A DNA stretch of 64,000 bases, taken from NCBI GenBank assembly GCA_947044365.1, contig OX345636.1:61073537-61137536 (forward strand). The letters run 5' to 3'. This document shows, in pieces, positions 11,081 through 22,700 of the stretch. The translations under genes and the position numbers were made by a program. The notes under the pieces are model-generated. The model was given only the letters and a program-made list of their open reading frames with translations. It was not told the DNA's origin and did not search any database. Numbering within the stretch: the first letter of the stretch is position 1; each line of letters opens with the position of its first letter. The DNA comes from Petrosia ficiformis. Lineage: Eukaryota; Porifera; Demospongiae; Haplosclerida; Petrosiidae.

Positions 11081-11720
11081 ATCATAGTCAAACTGGCAAT
11101 TAATTAAATTTTTTTATGCAGCAAAAAAGTAACTGAAAATAATATATAACTCATAGTGATTATATATTTTTTTACATTTCTTCAATTCTTCCTCATCTTA
11201 AAAATACACAGAATATGTCTTTGCTAGCTCTTGAGCTTTCACACATTTCTGTAGCATCACAAATGGCCGGATAAGCTCTTGCCAAGTCCTTCCTTGTAGG
11301 TCTTGCCACTTTCTAAGCATCACAGTTTTCAGTTCACCATTAGAGTTATACTGTTTATCACACTCTGATCCTAGTCCAAGATAGATACAAGATGATTGAA
11401 CCTCTGTAATATCTGATAAATGACTGAAGAGGATGTTGTAAGCATCATCTGGAATGGACCCTATAATTATATTATATAATTATATAAAATAACAATTAAG
11501 ATAGTAATCATAATGTATATAGAGACTTGCAATTTTTGTATTGGAACACACAAAATATTAATATCATGACTAATATATATTATAGTGCAAATATGTAAAA
11601 TGAATTTTTTCAGATCATAATCCTTACATTAGTTAGATTTATGTCAATGGGTGGGGTATCAATCATAAGATCTATGACCAAGATTGTTTGACTAATTTAA
11701 TAATGATGTGTCACACACAC
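11080..11720 (-). repeat. Inverted duplicate of the last exon and flanks of the ZU5-DD gene
   Basis: Read on the minus strand this region matches about 6385-7205 of the + strand: part of the last intron (including the stretch near 6740-6800), the death-domain exon, and about 85 bp of 3' flank. The two copies are about 4 kb apart and inverted. Only the terminal exon of the gene was carried; no other exon of the gene was found to its right. Confidence 0.8.
11198..11460 (-). pseudogene. Orphan death-domain exon, truncated by a stop
   Basis: On the minus strand a canonical acceptor (ATTATAG, ending at 11461) precedes a frame that starts GSIPDDAYNILFSHLSDITE and ends AQELAKTYSVYF followed by TAA (11198-11200). 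The first copy continues for about 17 more residues there. By codon comparison with 6801-7117 there are 13 replacement differences, one premature stop and one silent difference over the shared 88 residues; there are no frameshifts. It is either a decayed orphan exon or part of a gene whose other exons I cannot see. The reading frame is surprisingly well kept for a pseudogene. Confidence 0.75.
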
Positions 11721-11740
11721 ACACGCACACACACATATAC

Positions 11741-12080
11741 CACTTGACATTAGCACGTGTACATACACCACTTCATATCAGTACATGTAAACATATACCA
11801 CTTGATATTAGTACATGTACATATACCACTTGATATTAGTACATGTACATATACCACTTAATATTAGTACATGTACAAATACCACTTGATATTTGTCATG
11901 TACATATACCACTTGATATTAGTACATGTACATATACCACTTGATATTTGTACATGTACATATACCACTTGATATCAGTACATGTATACATACCACTTGA
12001 TATTAGTACATGTATATATACCACTTGATATTAGTACATGTACAAATACCACTTGATATTAGTACATGTACACGTACACG
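11741..12080 (+). repeat. Minisatellite, about 12 units of about 28 bp
   Basis: Near-identical units of the form ACTTGATATTAGTACATGTA + CATATACC follow head to tail. Variation is mostly in the TACATGTA part. It is preceded by a short (CA)n tract at about 11712-11735. Confidence 0.9.
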
Positions 12081-12189
12081 TACATGTAGAACAGAACTAA
12101 ATCCAAACCTTATGATAGACATATCTTCAGTAAGTTCAGTTTCTTTCTCCTCATCATCATCAATGTTCTATACTCATCTTAAACACTAC

Positions 12190-12260
12190 ATGTAAAAAAT
12201 ATACACTGTAATAATTATAATAATTATAATTATAATAATTATAATTATAATATAAATATT
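12190..12260. repeat. AT-rich simple repeat
   Basis: Interspersed TAATTATAA units; no other content. Confidence 0.8.
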
Positions 12261-12359
12261 TATATGTCCGGTCCATACATTGATAAACAGACAGACAGAT
12301 ATATGTTTTATATGTACTTTAGAATTACTTGTGTAATCATGTCTTTATATTGAGTAGAT

Positions 12360-12715
12360 ATATCTGAGAAATAGATAGATAGATATATGTGATATTAATG
12401 GATGAATAAATCAATAAATAATATTATACATATGGACATGTAGATAGATCAATAGATAGATGGATAGATGTATGGATGCGTGGATAGTTAATGGATTCAT
12501 GGATGGATGGATGAATGGATGAATGGATATGTGGATAGTTTATGGTTCATGGATGTTTGATGGATGAAAAGATGGAATGCTGATTTATGGATGGATGGAT
12601 GAACGGATGGATTGATTGCTGATGGATGGATGGGTGGATAGACGTATGGATGAATAGATGAATGGATGGATGGATTGGATAGATGGAAGTATTGGATGGA
12701 TGGATGTATAGACTT
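12360..12715 (+). repeat. (GGAT)n / (GATA)n microsatellite
   Basis: Tetranucleotide repeat, first GATA-rich and then GGAT/GAAT-rich, degenerate. The open frame on the opposite strand (His-Pro-Ser-Ile repeats) is a by-product of the repeat, not a gene. Confidence 0.9.
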
Positions 12716-12744
12716 GATTTGTGTCTTTTCTAATAGATGGCACA

Positions 12745-13275
12745 GGGAAAAAAATGACATTTCCTTACACAGGATTGGTACAGCACGTCTGTATGAAATA
12801 CCATATTCCAGCTATATTTCCTTATGCCTGAATTTCCATGAAATCCCCACATTTTGGATGCATTTCCTGGTACAGGATAGGAAAGCACAGGGTTAATTTC
12901 CTTTAACTGACAGATGAAGAACATTTCAAATTCTAAGTAACATTTCCTTTACCTGAAAATTCATAATTATGTTGAGACAATTTCCTGATGCCAACTTTCT
13001 CTGATTTCATGTCACATTTCCTGCACCTGCAATTTCAAAAGTTGGGACAATTTCCTGATGCCAGCTATTTATGATTTTGTGTAATATTTCCTCCACTTGG
13101 AATTTCAAAAGATGAGAAAATTTCCTGACGCCAACAATTTCTGATTCCATATATCATTTCCTGAGCCTGCTATTTCAAAAGTCCTCGTACCAACATATCT
13201 CTTTTACTTTAGCTAAAATTTGAACAATAATGCTATATCACATCCCACATTTACATTACATTTCCTGATTTAACA
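12745..13275 (+). repeat. Degenerate tandem repeat, about 70 bp period with about 35-bp half units
   Basis: ATTTCCT recurs every 30-40 bp. The best-preserved long units are at about 12970-13180, each of the form ACAATTTCCTGATGCCAAC ... ATTTCCTg.acCTG.AATTTCAAAAG. Copies are diverged, suggesting an old satellite. Confidence 0.75.
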
Positions 13276-13279
13276 GGTG

Positions 13280-14430
13280 CCAAATATTTGTTTTTGTAAA
13301 TATATGACACAATAGGAAAAACATATGAATTACAATTACAATAATTATCGTGAAACAATAAATATAGCTATATTCACAGTATACTTGCTAGTCATCACTT
13401 TTGGCAATTGCCCACTCTGGGATTGTACCACTTGGAAATGGTCTTGTGGACTGGCTTCCATTGATTAAGTCTTTGTTTGTCTTTGCGACTGTGATTATTT
13501 CCTTGATTTAGAATACTGGTCAATTTTGTTAAACATACAAGCAACGTATTGGGATCGCCAAGGTATAGGATGCACTACCAGACTTTTTCCCTCACTCTCT
13601 TCAGTCAAATTTTTATTTTTTTGAACTGTAGACATCCTGTTTTTGTATTTCTAAATTGAAGGGACGAGAGAGTCTTTTATAACCATAATTCATGAAACAT
13701 GTAGAACATTTATATAAATTATACAAGTGTCAATGTGATTGATAAGCAATCCACAGATAAATTTTGTATTTGTCATAAAATGAAATCAGTCTTCTGCCAG
13801 GAATTTAGAATATATTTTCAATGTACAAAATTCAATCACACTTCAATGACACAATCAAGATGTAATAATGTATTCCATTTTTACTATAAGGCCTTCTAAG
13901 AGTGACTGCAATTCCACATCAAGAGTTTGCAATGGGATTTGAAAGAGGTACATTGTGACATTGCAAGAGTATACTATTGTTTACGTGTACTAAATTTAGC
14001 GATTTTAAAAATTATAGGTTAACATGCGTGGCCAGAGCGTATAGCAACAAACTTTTTTCACCTCTATAACTATCCTGTTTTCTAAAACTAAAGTTTCTGA
14101 CTTACTTTGCTGAAAAGAACAGTTGTTAAAAAAGCTATAGATGTGAAATTTATGCTTTGCTATCAGCAGGAAGATAGCAAGGCGAATGCTTAAAAGTTTT
14201 ATAGTCCAAAGGACAATGCCCACACACTTACTTACCTGTATAACTTCCACATTTTACTCAACACAGACTTCTAACATACTTAGTTAGAGGTTAATTATAA
14301 TTCAATTGTATCCACAAAAACTAAAAAAAATTCGTGTCCACAGCAAAATCGCTAAATTAATACCAGCCAAATGTGGATATCATGAAAATTGCTAAATTAA
14401 GTACGGGCAAACAATAGTCACCTTAAGGGT
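13280..14430. other. No gene recognised; dispersed repeat at about 14020-14275
   Basis: The segment about 14020-14275 is a copy of a dispersed family also seen at about 52080-52330 and 58965-59240 (and inverted inside the element at 9058-9681). The shared core includes ATCAGCAGGAAGATAGCAAG followed by GCTTAAAAGTTT and AAAGG-CAA-GCCCACA. The rest is AT-rich with no coding signal. Confidence 0.6.
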
Positions 14431-14498
<68 letters not shown>

Positions 14499-14520
14499 TA
14501 TATATATATATATTATATAT
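14431..14520. repeat. (TA)n microsatellite
   Basis: About 85 bp of nearly pure TA dinucleotide. Confidence 0.95.
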
Positions 14521-14864
14521 CTTATTTCCAATACAAACAAACACTTCCACATCTTTATTAGTGTCACATGTTACAGTACTTAATAATAGTAGCACACTTA
14601 CTTCTTAATTATAGATGGGAGAATGCTTAGACCCAGTACTCGTTGTACCCCAATTTTGTCTGCTTTTGATGTAGTGCTTTACCATGATACAGTAACTGTG
14701 AGTTATAAAAATTGTAATAACTTTAGGGTTTTAGCAAAAGCCTTTTGTTATTTTGCATCAAGTATAATATACGGACAGAGCAACGTAGCAATCTAATGAA
14801 GCCACAAGAGTGTCTACAAGTGTTCCACCCACTATTTTCGGATAGGTGTGGTGTTATGACATTT

Positions 14865-15180
14865 ACGCTGGGCCGATAGTACGGAAACCGAGGGCGACAC
14901 GCACGTTCATGTTCACGTTCATGTTCGAGCACGTTGCGTCATGCACTAGCGACATATAAAAATGAAGTGTGGCTGCACCCACAAATAACCATACTCAAAC
15001 AACATGGATGATAACCTTAACGATCCCAGGGCCTAAACTGGGGGGGGGGGGGGCTCAGACCCCCAGACTCCCCAGTTTGTCACGCTTCATTTATATATAT
15101 ATATATGTCGCTAGTGCATGATGCAACGTGCTCGAACGTGAACATGAACGTGCATGTCGCTCTCGGCTTCCGTAGATTAT
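14865..15180. repeat. Long imperfect palindrome
   Basis: The left arm (about 14870-14968) contains GTTCGAGCACGTTGCGTCAT then GCACTAGCGACATAT. The right arm (about 15080-15176) contains the complement, ATATGTCGCTAGTGCATGAT then GCAACGTGCTCGAAC. The centre holds a G15 run near 15040 and its CCCCC partner. GC content is much higher than the surroundings. It could be a foldback transposon; no clear target duplication found. Confidence 0.8.
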
Positions 15181-15240
15181 CATACCCTTCCACCAACGCT
15201 TCGCGGCGAGGGTAATTTTTTTTTTTTCTTTATGAAAATT

Positions 15241-15810
15241 CGATGCATACTGGACAAGACAAGATAGCTAATATTTAAGTCCGTCCGCAAAACAAAACAA
15301 AAAGATAATAATATAATATGAAGGTGCTATAGCTATTTACACGAATAGTTTAACAAACATGATTTAAAAGTGAAAACTACTGACTACACCGGTACCTAAG
15401 TAAAGTGATCATTGAGTTGACTGAAAAAAAAAGTAAATGAAAAAAAAAATTAAATAAATAATAAATAAATAATAAAAGATGAAGGTGCTAAAGCTAATTA
15501 CATAAAAAAAATTAACAAACGTGATTTAAAAATAAAAGGGTTAGAGCTACTGACTACATCTAGAGGGAGAGAGGTCCAAATGACGATAACACTAACAAAA
15601 AAGGAATGTCTATGAGCTTGAGTTTTAACAAAAGGTTGAAGAAGGGTTTGATTGTGAGGGTGACGGGGAGAAGGGCGAGGGTGGAGAGTAAAAACATTAG
15701 ATGATATAATAGACAAATTATTAACTATGTTGAAACAAACTATCAAGAGCCCATGAAAAAGCAGAGTTATTTCATGGGCTCCTGATACTTTAAAATAAGT
15801 TCTCATACCA
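15241..15810 (-). mobile_element. Decayed 3' end of a non-LTR (LINE) retrotransposon
   Basis: The minus-strand frame at 15498-15806 reads LLQPFVKTQAHRHSFFVSVI then VIWTSLPLDVVSSSNPFIFK SRL. This matches the very C-terminal LINE ORF2 motif of the form RxxSFFPRxIxxWNxLPxxVVxxxxxxxFKxxL. The nucleotides after it are repeated once, diverged, at about 15318-15400 (GAAGGTGCTATAGCTA, TTAACAAACATGATTTAAAA), suggesting two tail copies. No RT domain remains. Confidence 0.6.
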
Positions 15811-16184
15811 GATGTCCATAGTACTTAGAATTGTACAGTTTGCTGTTACAATTTTCTTTACAATGAATATTTTGCAGTTCTTTACAATAGTGATAATGGT
15901 GACTTCACAATTGTGGATGACGAAATTTACTACAGCACAGAAAATCGAGACTGGTAGTCTTTCATGAGATATAGAAATCAATACTTCAGTTGAGCCTGGA
16001 TCTGATATTGAATATGAAACATTGCAAGACTTTGAAGATAATGGATTTGAAGAGATTGACCTTGATGCTGACGAAGAAAATAAAGTGAGGAAAAGAGATG
16101 GAGATCTATCATATATGTATGAACTAAGTCTAACGCATATTTCATCTGTATTTATCATTCCTCCTGTTATGATGTTGTTAGATT
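15810..16184 (+). other. Broken coding-like remnant, unidentified
   Basis: Two + strand frames look coding in composition but are interrupted: one around 15860-15960 reads EYFAVLYNSDNGDFTIVDDE and stops at a TAG; a second around 15970-16120 reads SVEPGSDIEYETLQDFEDNG followed by FEEIDLDADEEN. I do not recognise the protein. It may be a transposon or retrocopy remnant between two LINE fragments. Confidence 0.3.
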
Positions 16185-16354
16185 TCAAAGTCTGGCATTG
16201 ACTGGCAAAAAGGCAAAGGCTGAATCGAATTCTATGATTTCACTAAAGAGAACAGAACGTAAGCTATGATAAAGAGGACACTGCATAATGAAATGATATT
16301 CATCTTACACAAATCTAGTGTTGGTGGTAGACATACAAAAATCACAAATACGAT
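16185..16354 (-). mobile_element. LINE ORF2 C-terminal fragment
   Basis: The minus strand reads DRICDFCMSTTNTRFV, one stop, then DEYHFIMQCPLYHSLRSVLF SEI and ends at TGA (16185-16187). The (R)xCxxC...(D)EYHFxxxCPxYxxLR pattern is the zinc-knuckle-like tail found in many non-LTR retrotransposons. It carries at least one stop and no RT, so it is dead. Confidence 0.7.
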
Positions 16355-16559
16355 CTTCTACTGGGGCCTATGGCATCTACCTAAATTTATTTGAAGAATA
16401 CAAGCACCAACCCTCAACCACCAATCTCTGTATCTGTCGCAAGCTTGAAATTGTGTAATGATTATACTATGGCGTACATGAAAAGTGTTATAAGTTACCT
16501 CAATTCCGCATCACTTTTCTTCAGTATTTTCTGTATTTCACCCTTCTGCGCTGCAAGCA

Positions 16560-16750
16560 TGACATTCGAGAGCCACGCCTCATTTCTATATTCCGCGCGC
16601 GAACCCACGCCGCTCGAACCCGTACTAAAACTTGGGAGCGAACACACGTGACATTATTAATAGTGGATACGCCCTGTTTCAAAACAGTTAGAGGGCGTAT
16701 CCAAGATTCCAACTATTATTTTGCGCTGTCCATTGAGGTTACACAGGGAC
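16560..16750 (+). promoter_or_regulatory. Candidate promoter / 5' UTR of the ankyrin gene with an 11-bp palindrome
   Basis: This short stretch is CpG- and GC-richer than its surroundings. It holds a CACGTG-type E-box (about 16646) and a perfect 11-bp inverted repeat, GGATACGCCCT (16665-16675) and AGGGCGTATCC (16692-16702), about 50 bp upstream of the ATG at 16751. A regulatory role is inferred from position only; no TATA box was identified with confidence. Confidence 0.4.
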
Positions 16751-16777
16751 ATGTCTCAACGAGAAAAGAAACAGCTG
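16751..16777 (+). CDS. Ankyrin gene, exon 1 (start)
   Basis: ATG TCT CAA CGA GAA AAG AAA CAG CTG encodes MSQREKKQL and ends at a strong donor GTGAGT (16778). Chosen as the start because it is followed by a consensus donor in phase 0 that fits exon 2, and preceded by GC-richer promoter-like sequence. The exon is only 27 coding nt, too short for routine detection. Confidence 0.7.
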
Positions 16778-19700
16778 GTGAGTAGAATAATAAGTTGGAT
16801 GGTCAGAATGTTGAATTCAGTACAGCATTTTCCTGTTAAGTTTGAATAAGTAAATTTGACCAATTACTTTTAAGGTATTGCATAAACTCGGTGCTTTGGG
16901 AATTAGGGATGAGGTTAGGTTTTGTAATTATAATACACAAATAAAGTATATATACACTTCATGTCAGACCTTTGGTAAAAGGCACATGTAAAGTGTATTG
17001 TAAGGTCAATTACTTGTTTAGCCACCTCCTAATTAACTTACATATCAAGAATTCAAACATTGGTTTATTTCATCATTACTAATTACATGTACACTGTACC
17101 AGACTATCAAGTAATAACGAACAATTAGTGATAACCTTTTATATTTAAAAGTGTATCGTAAGGCCAATTACTTGTTTAGCCACCTTCTAATTAACTTACA
17201 TGTAAATCAAGAATTCAAACATTGGTTTCTTTCATCATTACTAACTACATGTACACTGTACCAGACTATCAAGTAATAAAGAACAATTAGTGATAATCTT
17301 TTATATTTAAGTGTGTAACACCCAGTTGACTTTGTGGGAAGTTGATCTCATTTGGGTTGATGATTTCATGGCATGCTGTTGATCTCATGAGAGTAGACCT
17401 TGTGGGAGGACAACCATTTTAATGTCACTTGCTTTGACCTGGTATCATAGGGTATGTTATTTGTAACCTCCCATGTTCACCTCTCAGTAAAACTCTTGTA
17501 TTGTTTACTCGTCTCAATTTTAAATATACATGTGTAAAATTAGAAAATACTGATTAAAAATACTGATTAAAAATAGTTGCTCCTACATCTCTGTGTGTAT
17601 GGCTTACTGTACCATTGTTTAGATTTAGCCCCTATCATGTAGATGCTAAACCCTAGAATTGAGGATGTTACTCATAGGATTGAGAACATTACTCCAGTAT
17701 ATAGAGCTATAGGAGATAAATAATTATCAAATTATAATTATCATTATTTGATGACAGAATCTCTTTTAAAAAAATATTACATGTATGATATCCCTAAAGA
17801 ATATGGTGTAGGGGTGTTGTTAACTGTGAAGTCAAATTGGGTACTTATAAAACCAAAAACTGAATGGTACAGAACTATAGTCTTGCGTATTCGAGACCCT
17901 CCCATTTACTCGTGTACTACTTCTGTACTGTTTACTGTTAACATGTTTTATAGTTTATAATTACCTGTTGTGCAAACTTTGTTAGTTGTGGTGGTGGTGG
18001 TACGTAGATGACGAAAAACTTGTGCCATTCGACAACCATTTATAATAAATCCAAAACTTTAAACTCCAAGGTATATATTAGCACTCGCAAAATTCATTGC
18101 ATAATAATTATAATTATAGTAACCACACCCATCATTTATTTATTTTTTAATAAGAACTGTTTCACACTTCCACTGATTGATTAATTGATTAGCGTTGGAG
18201 TATGTTTATGGGGATAATACACACAAATCAGTTGGTAAACATCCTCTCCAGTCTTTTTGATTAAATCAGCCCCATACACCACTCCTGACTCTGAACGATT
18301 GACCATGTACCTTTGAATTGGCTTACCCTTGTGGACCCATACTCCTAGGTCATCAGCTTTTATATCATCAATAGTGTCCAAAATGTTAGTAGAAATAACA
18401 AAGGTAGCTGCTTTTGTTATCCCAACTGGTTTGGATGAACATACACAATCCTGTGGTATGTTTAAAAACAAGTCTAGAGCGCTTAATTAAATGAGTCGGA
18501 AAAACTGAAATACGGCAAACTTGAGTTTCCATTTCCATTATAAAGTGAATTCTCATTATTTATAGAAAACCAGGCAAGGTGATTAATAATTATTGTGTAA
18601 AGTGAGACTAACTGTTTATGTAGCTTTATTAGAGTGTTAATTATACAACTTTAAATTAAGCCTAAAATCACACCTCCTTCCTGTCCACTTTGTAGTTTGT
18701 TTTCATTTTTACTTCAGTGTTTAGCAACTTTTCATTTCACCTGTTTTATCCTAATTATTGGTTTGCTAGTTATCTTTTAGTATCATTTAGGGTCGGAAAA
18801 TAAAAATTTTTGTTCTATTTCAATCAATATGTTGTAAATTATAAACAACATAGAATTATACATAATAATAATAATAATTATAAAATGATAATGTTTGTGT
18901 GTATGCAGTACTGATACACTTACCGTAGGTCTATTTCGAATGCTTCGTCGTCACTAACAATCACACATTCTTCTTCCTCATCTTCCTTTTTAAATTTCTT
19001 CTTCACTGGACTAAGTTGATTTGTAAGATCGATGTAGACAGCCATCACATACCACGAGCAGTTATTTTAATAACTATTAATAACTATTAATAATAATGAT
19101 AATAATGAAAATTGTATGTAGTTCCATATATACCGTGGTTTTATAAGTACCCATTCAAATTCTCTTTGTGAAACTGACAAAGTGATATTCAATCCTAGTG
19201 GACACCATCCTCCATTCTAGGGTTTAATTATTACTCATTTCATCCTGATTATGTACAAATATATGAAAGATTGTATTTGTTATACATGTACTTTCAATGT
19301 AGTTACTTCAATTCAGTGGGTCAGTAACTCGATCAATCTGATTAGTTAATAAATGTGATTTGTGATTGTAGAACCTTACTCCATAATTTATTATATAAAT
19401 GTATTATGGAGCGCAGAACAAAGTATACATTGTAGCTCCCATATAATCTCATTACATGTTTAATTAAAATTATTATCTATTATATGATATAATCATTATT
19501 GTTAATACACTGGATGCATCAATTGTAGGTGTGGTTTATGTATTAGTTAGCTTTGCTTAAATGTATTGCCTCTTGCAGGCCTGCTGTCTGTATACATGTA
19601 TGTACAGTTTGTATCTTTTATGTACATGTATGTCATAGAATTTGTTTATCATGTTTAATGAGGTTTAGTTAAGTTTTGATTATTGTTATTACTTCTTTCA

Positions 19701-22700
19701 TAATAATAAAACAACTATCATGTCAATGTTTAACTAAACCTTGTTAAAATTTACATGTATGTATGTATATACATATGTATAATATGTACATGTATATATG
19801 TACATGTGTTTAAGTACATGTACAATATTTATTAATGCAATTACACATAATAAAATAGTAAAGACATTATTGATACACCAGGAGCACATGAACAGCTCCT
19901 GGATACACTTATTGCAATGGCCAATTCTACAATAATTTATAGTCACTAATGCATGGTTTTTTTTTAGGTAAAATGTTCATGTGGGGCAAACCAATGTTTC
20001 AAGAAATAGAGGGGGTGTAGGTTAGAGCTAAAATACATAAAAATAATATTAGTGTACAGGTACTTTGCCTCTTCAGCATATAGTAGCTGCCTTATTTCAC
20101 ATTCAACTTGTCATGTCAAGGTTGCATGTACAGTATGTAACATTTTTCAAGTGAAAATTGGCTAAAGCTCAGGGGGGGAGGGGGTCAAAACCATTTTCCG
20201 GCTGGATGAAATGCCCCCTTCAACCCTCCTAACAAAAACCCTGACTGAAATCAGATGTTAATAAATTATATTATTATAAACAGAAGATTAGATGATCTGT
20301 TGTAAGCTATCATTACAATATCTATGATAATTGTGTCTTCATTTCATTACCCCGGCCTAGTAGTACAATGTATATTTAAAAGTGGTTAATCTGTCTGTCT
20401 ATCTTTTATGCAAACTTTTTCAGAAAACCACTTTAGTAATAGTTTAAACATATTCTAAAAACTCAATATTAGTTATATAAGGTACTATAATGTAGCTAAT
20501 AGTTTTCTTATTAATATAATATACATACATGTACATGTAGTCCACCATTTTGTAGTCAGTCACATCATTCATAATACTTACATGTATAATTATAGTGGAT
20601 ACATGTTCTCACAACTCTAGTTGTTATGTACATGTAATAACTGCACTTTATAAAGTAATGCACTATAAATAGTTATTTTAACTTACATGTACATGTACAG
20701 TTGGGTACTGCAGTTTTAATGTAATTCTATTTTCCTCAATGCTAATTTGTTTTCCTGCTAGGTAATATTTACATGTACTAGTTTCATTTGATCTTGATCT
20801 ATATTGACTAGTATATAAAGTACATGTCATAATAAATCATATAGTAACAGACATACAATGTAGCTATATAGCATAATATTATAGGTACAACCTGTGATAT
20901 ATTATTATCATTACCATTCTAACATATATTAAAACAATAGATGTTTGATCATTCCAGAGTAATTAGTATGTACAGGAATTTGTACTAATAATAACAAATA
21001 ACATATTGTATTCCACATGAAGTTAGTACTGTACATACATGTACATGTAATTATGGTACTATGACATTTATATACTACATGTATATGTTTGAAGTACAAG
21101 TACATCATATTTATTGTTACCATTCATTATTATGACATGTACTTTATATACATGTAACTGTACATGATCTAGCTAGTCAATATACATGTACATGTTGATC
21201 AATATCAAAATTACTTGTAAACATTACCTACCAAGAAAAGAAATCAGTATTGTCACATGTATAGACCAGACTGGTTTACTTGATAACTGATACTAAATGT
21301 ATGTTTCATAATTACATGGGCTTTGAATACAACATGTAGTAATGTTAATTTATAGTTTGTATGTACATGTACATGTATGTATACATGTATAATCTGAAAC
21401 AAATCGTTACATAATGTGGTACATCAGTGATGCCAGACTACATAACATGGCTGAGGATGAGACTAGGTACTTTGATGATACTGTTTAAAATGATAAATTA
21501 AAGAGCCTTTCTCTGTCATCTTAAAAAGCCTGTACGAGGCTAGAGACGTCCAGGACCTGCTTCTGTGGCTGTGTGCCAGATTATTCCTATGAGTTAATAT
21601 GAAAATAAAGCTTTTTGAAAAGAAATATATTTTTCAGTGTTTGCATTACTTTGAGGATCAGAATGACAAATATCTTAGTAAACTGAAATGAGTTCATAAT
21701 AGTATGATAATTATAATTATATTAGATAAATTGTATTACACATATGTATGTTTAGAACTTTATTAGTACAATAATCAAACTGAAGATACAACTCTCTATA
21801 ACTACAATAATTTACGCTTCAGTACTAGATGTAGAACAAAAAGCATTAGCGTTTTAGATTACATATAATCCAGCTAATATAATGTGATAATTAGGAATGA
21901 AGCTGTTCCTTAAAGGATTGATATTATATTTTTAGTATCTTTATAACCCAGACAACAGCTAAGCATTCTTTTTCAACTACCAAGTATCGTTCCTCCCTTG
22001 AAAGTACATTGTGTACATGTAACTTTTCGCTTATGTAGACAATTGGATGTTCTCCCCCATTATCATTAACTTATTTGAGGGATCTGTTTGTAGGATCGTT
22101 TGCTTGCTATGATTAGGACTTAGCTTTGAATTAATTTCCCACATGCTCTGCCAATGACTTGTCCCAAATAAAATATCTCGTTTGTTCTACCTCTTTGGGC
22201 TTGTAATGTCTGTATAATTTTTAGCTAACTAATAGATGACATAACTACCATGCAGTAGGCTAAAGCCTACCCTGATTTTTACATTTTTTAGACCATGTCA
22301 CAACCACAACCCACTAAATTAAAATTATTTCCAACTTGCCTTACATCCACATTTGTACAGAGAATAATTATGATGCAATATATATTTCCCCAAAAAACAT
22401 ATTTTAAATTTGAGAAAAAAGTAGCGCTGTACTTATATGATTTGACTAGTGGTCAGGCACAGTAATAAAAGAAAGCGCGCCGAAACATTTTTTGTGCATA
22501 ATTAATTATTTGTGACGCATTAACTTGGGTGGAGTCATGAAGAATTATTGATGAGTAGGCAAAGCAAGATGAGCTGGGTGTAAGTAGTCACTTGTATATA
22601 ATTAATAGAAAATGTTAGTCAGACACAGGCCTGACTATGGCTGTGCTGCACTAGTGTGCTCTTGGGACACCTACATCTATCATGACAATTAATAGTTAAT

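Noticed and set aside
12497..12760. Minus-strand frame rich in His-Pro-Ser-Ile
   Set aside because: It is the translation of the GGAT microsatellite.
14723..14932. Minus-strand frame rich in Glu/Arg/His
   Set aside because: It covers one arm of the GC-rich palindrome; the GTTCATGTTCACGTTCATG tract makes an artificial frame.
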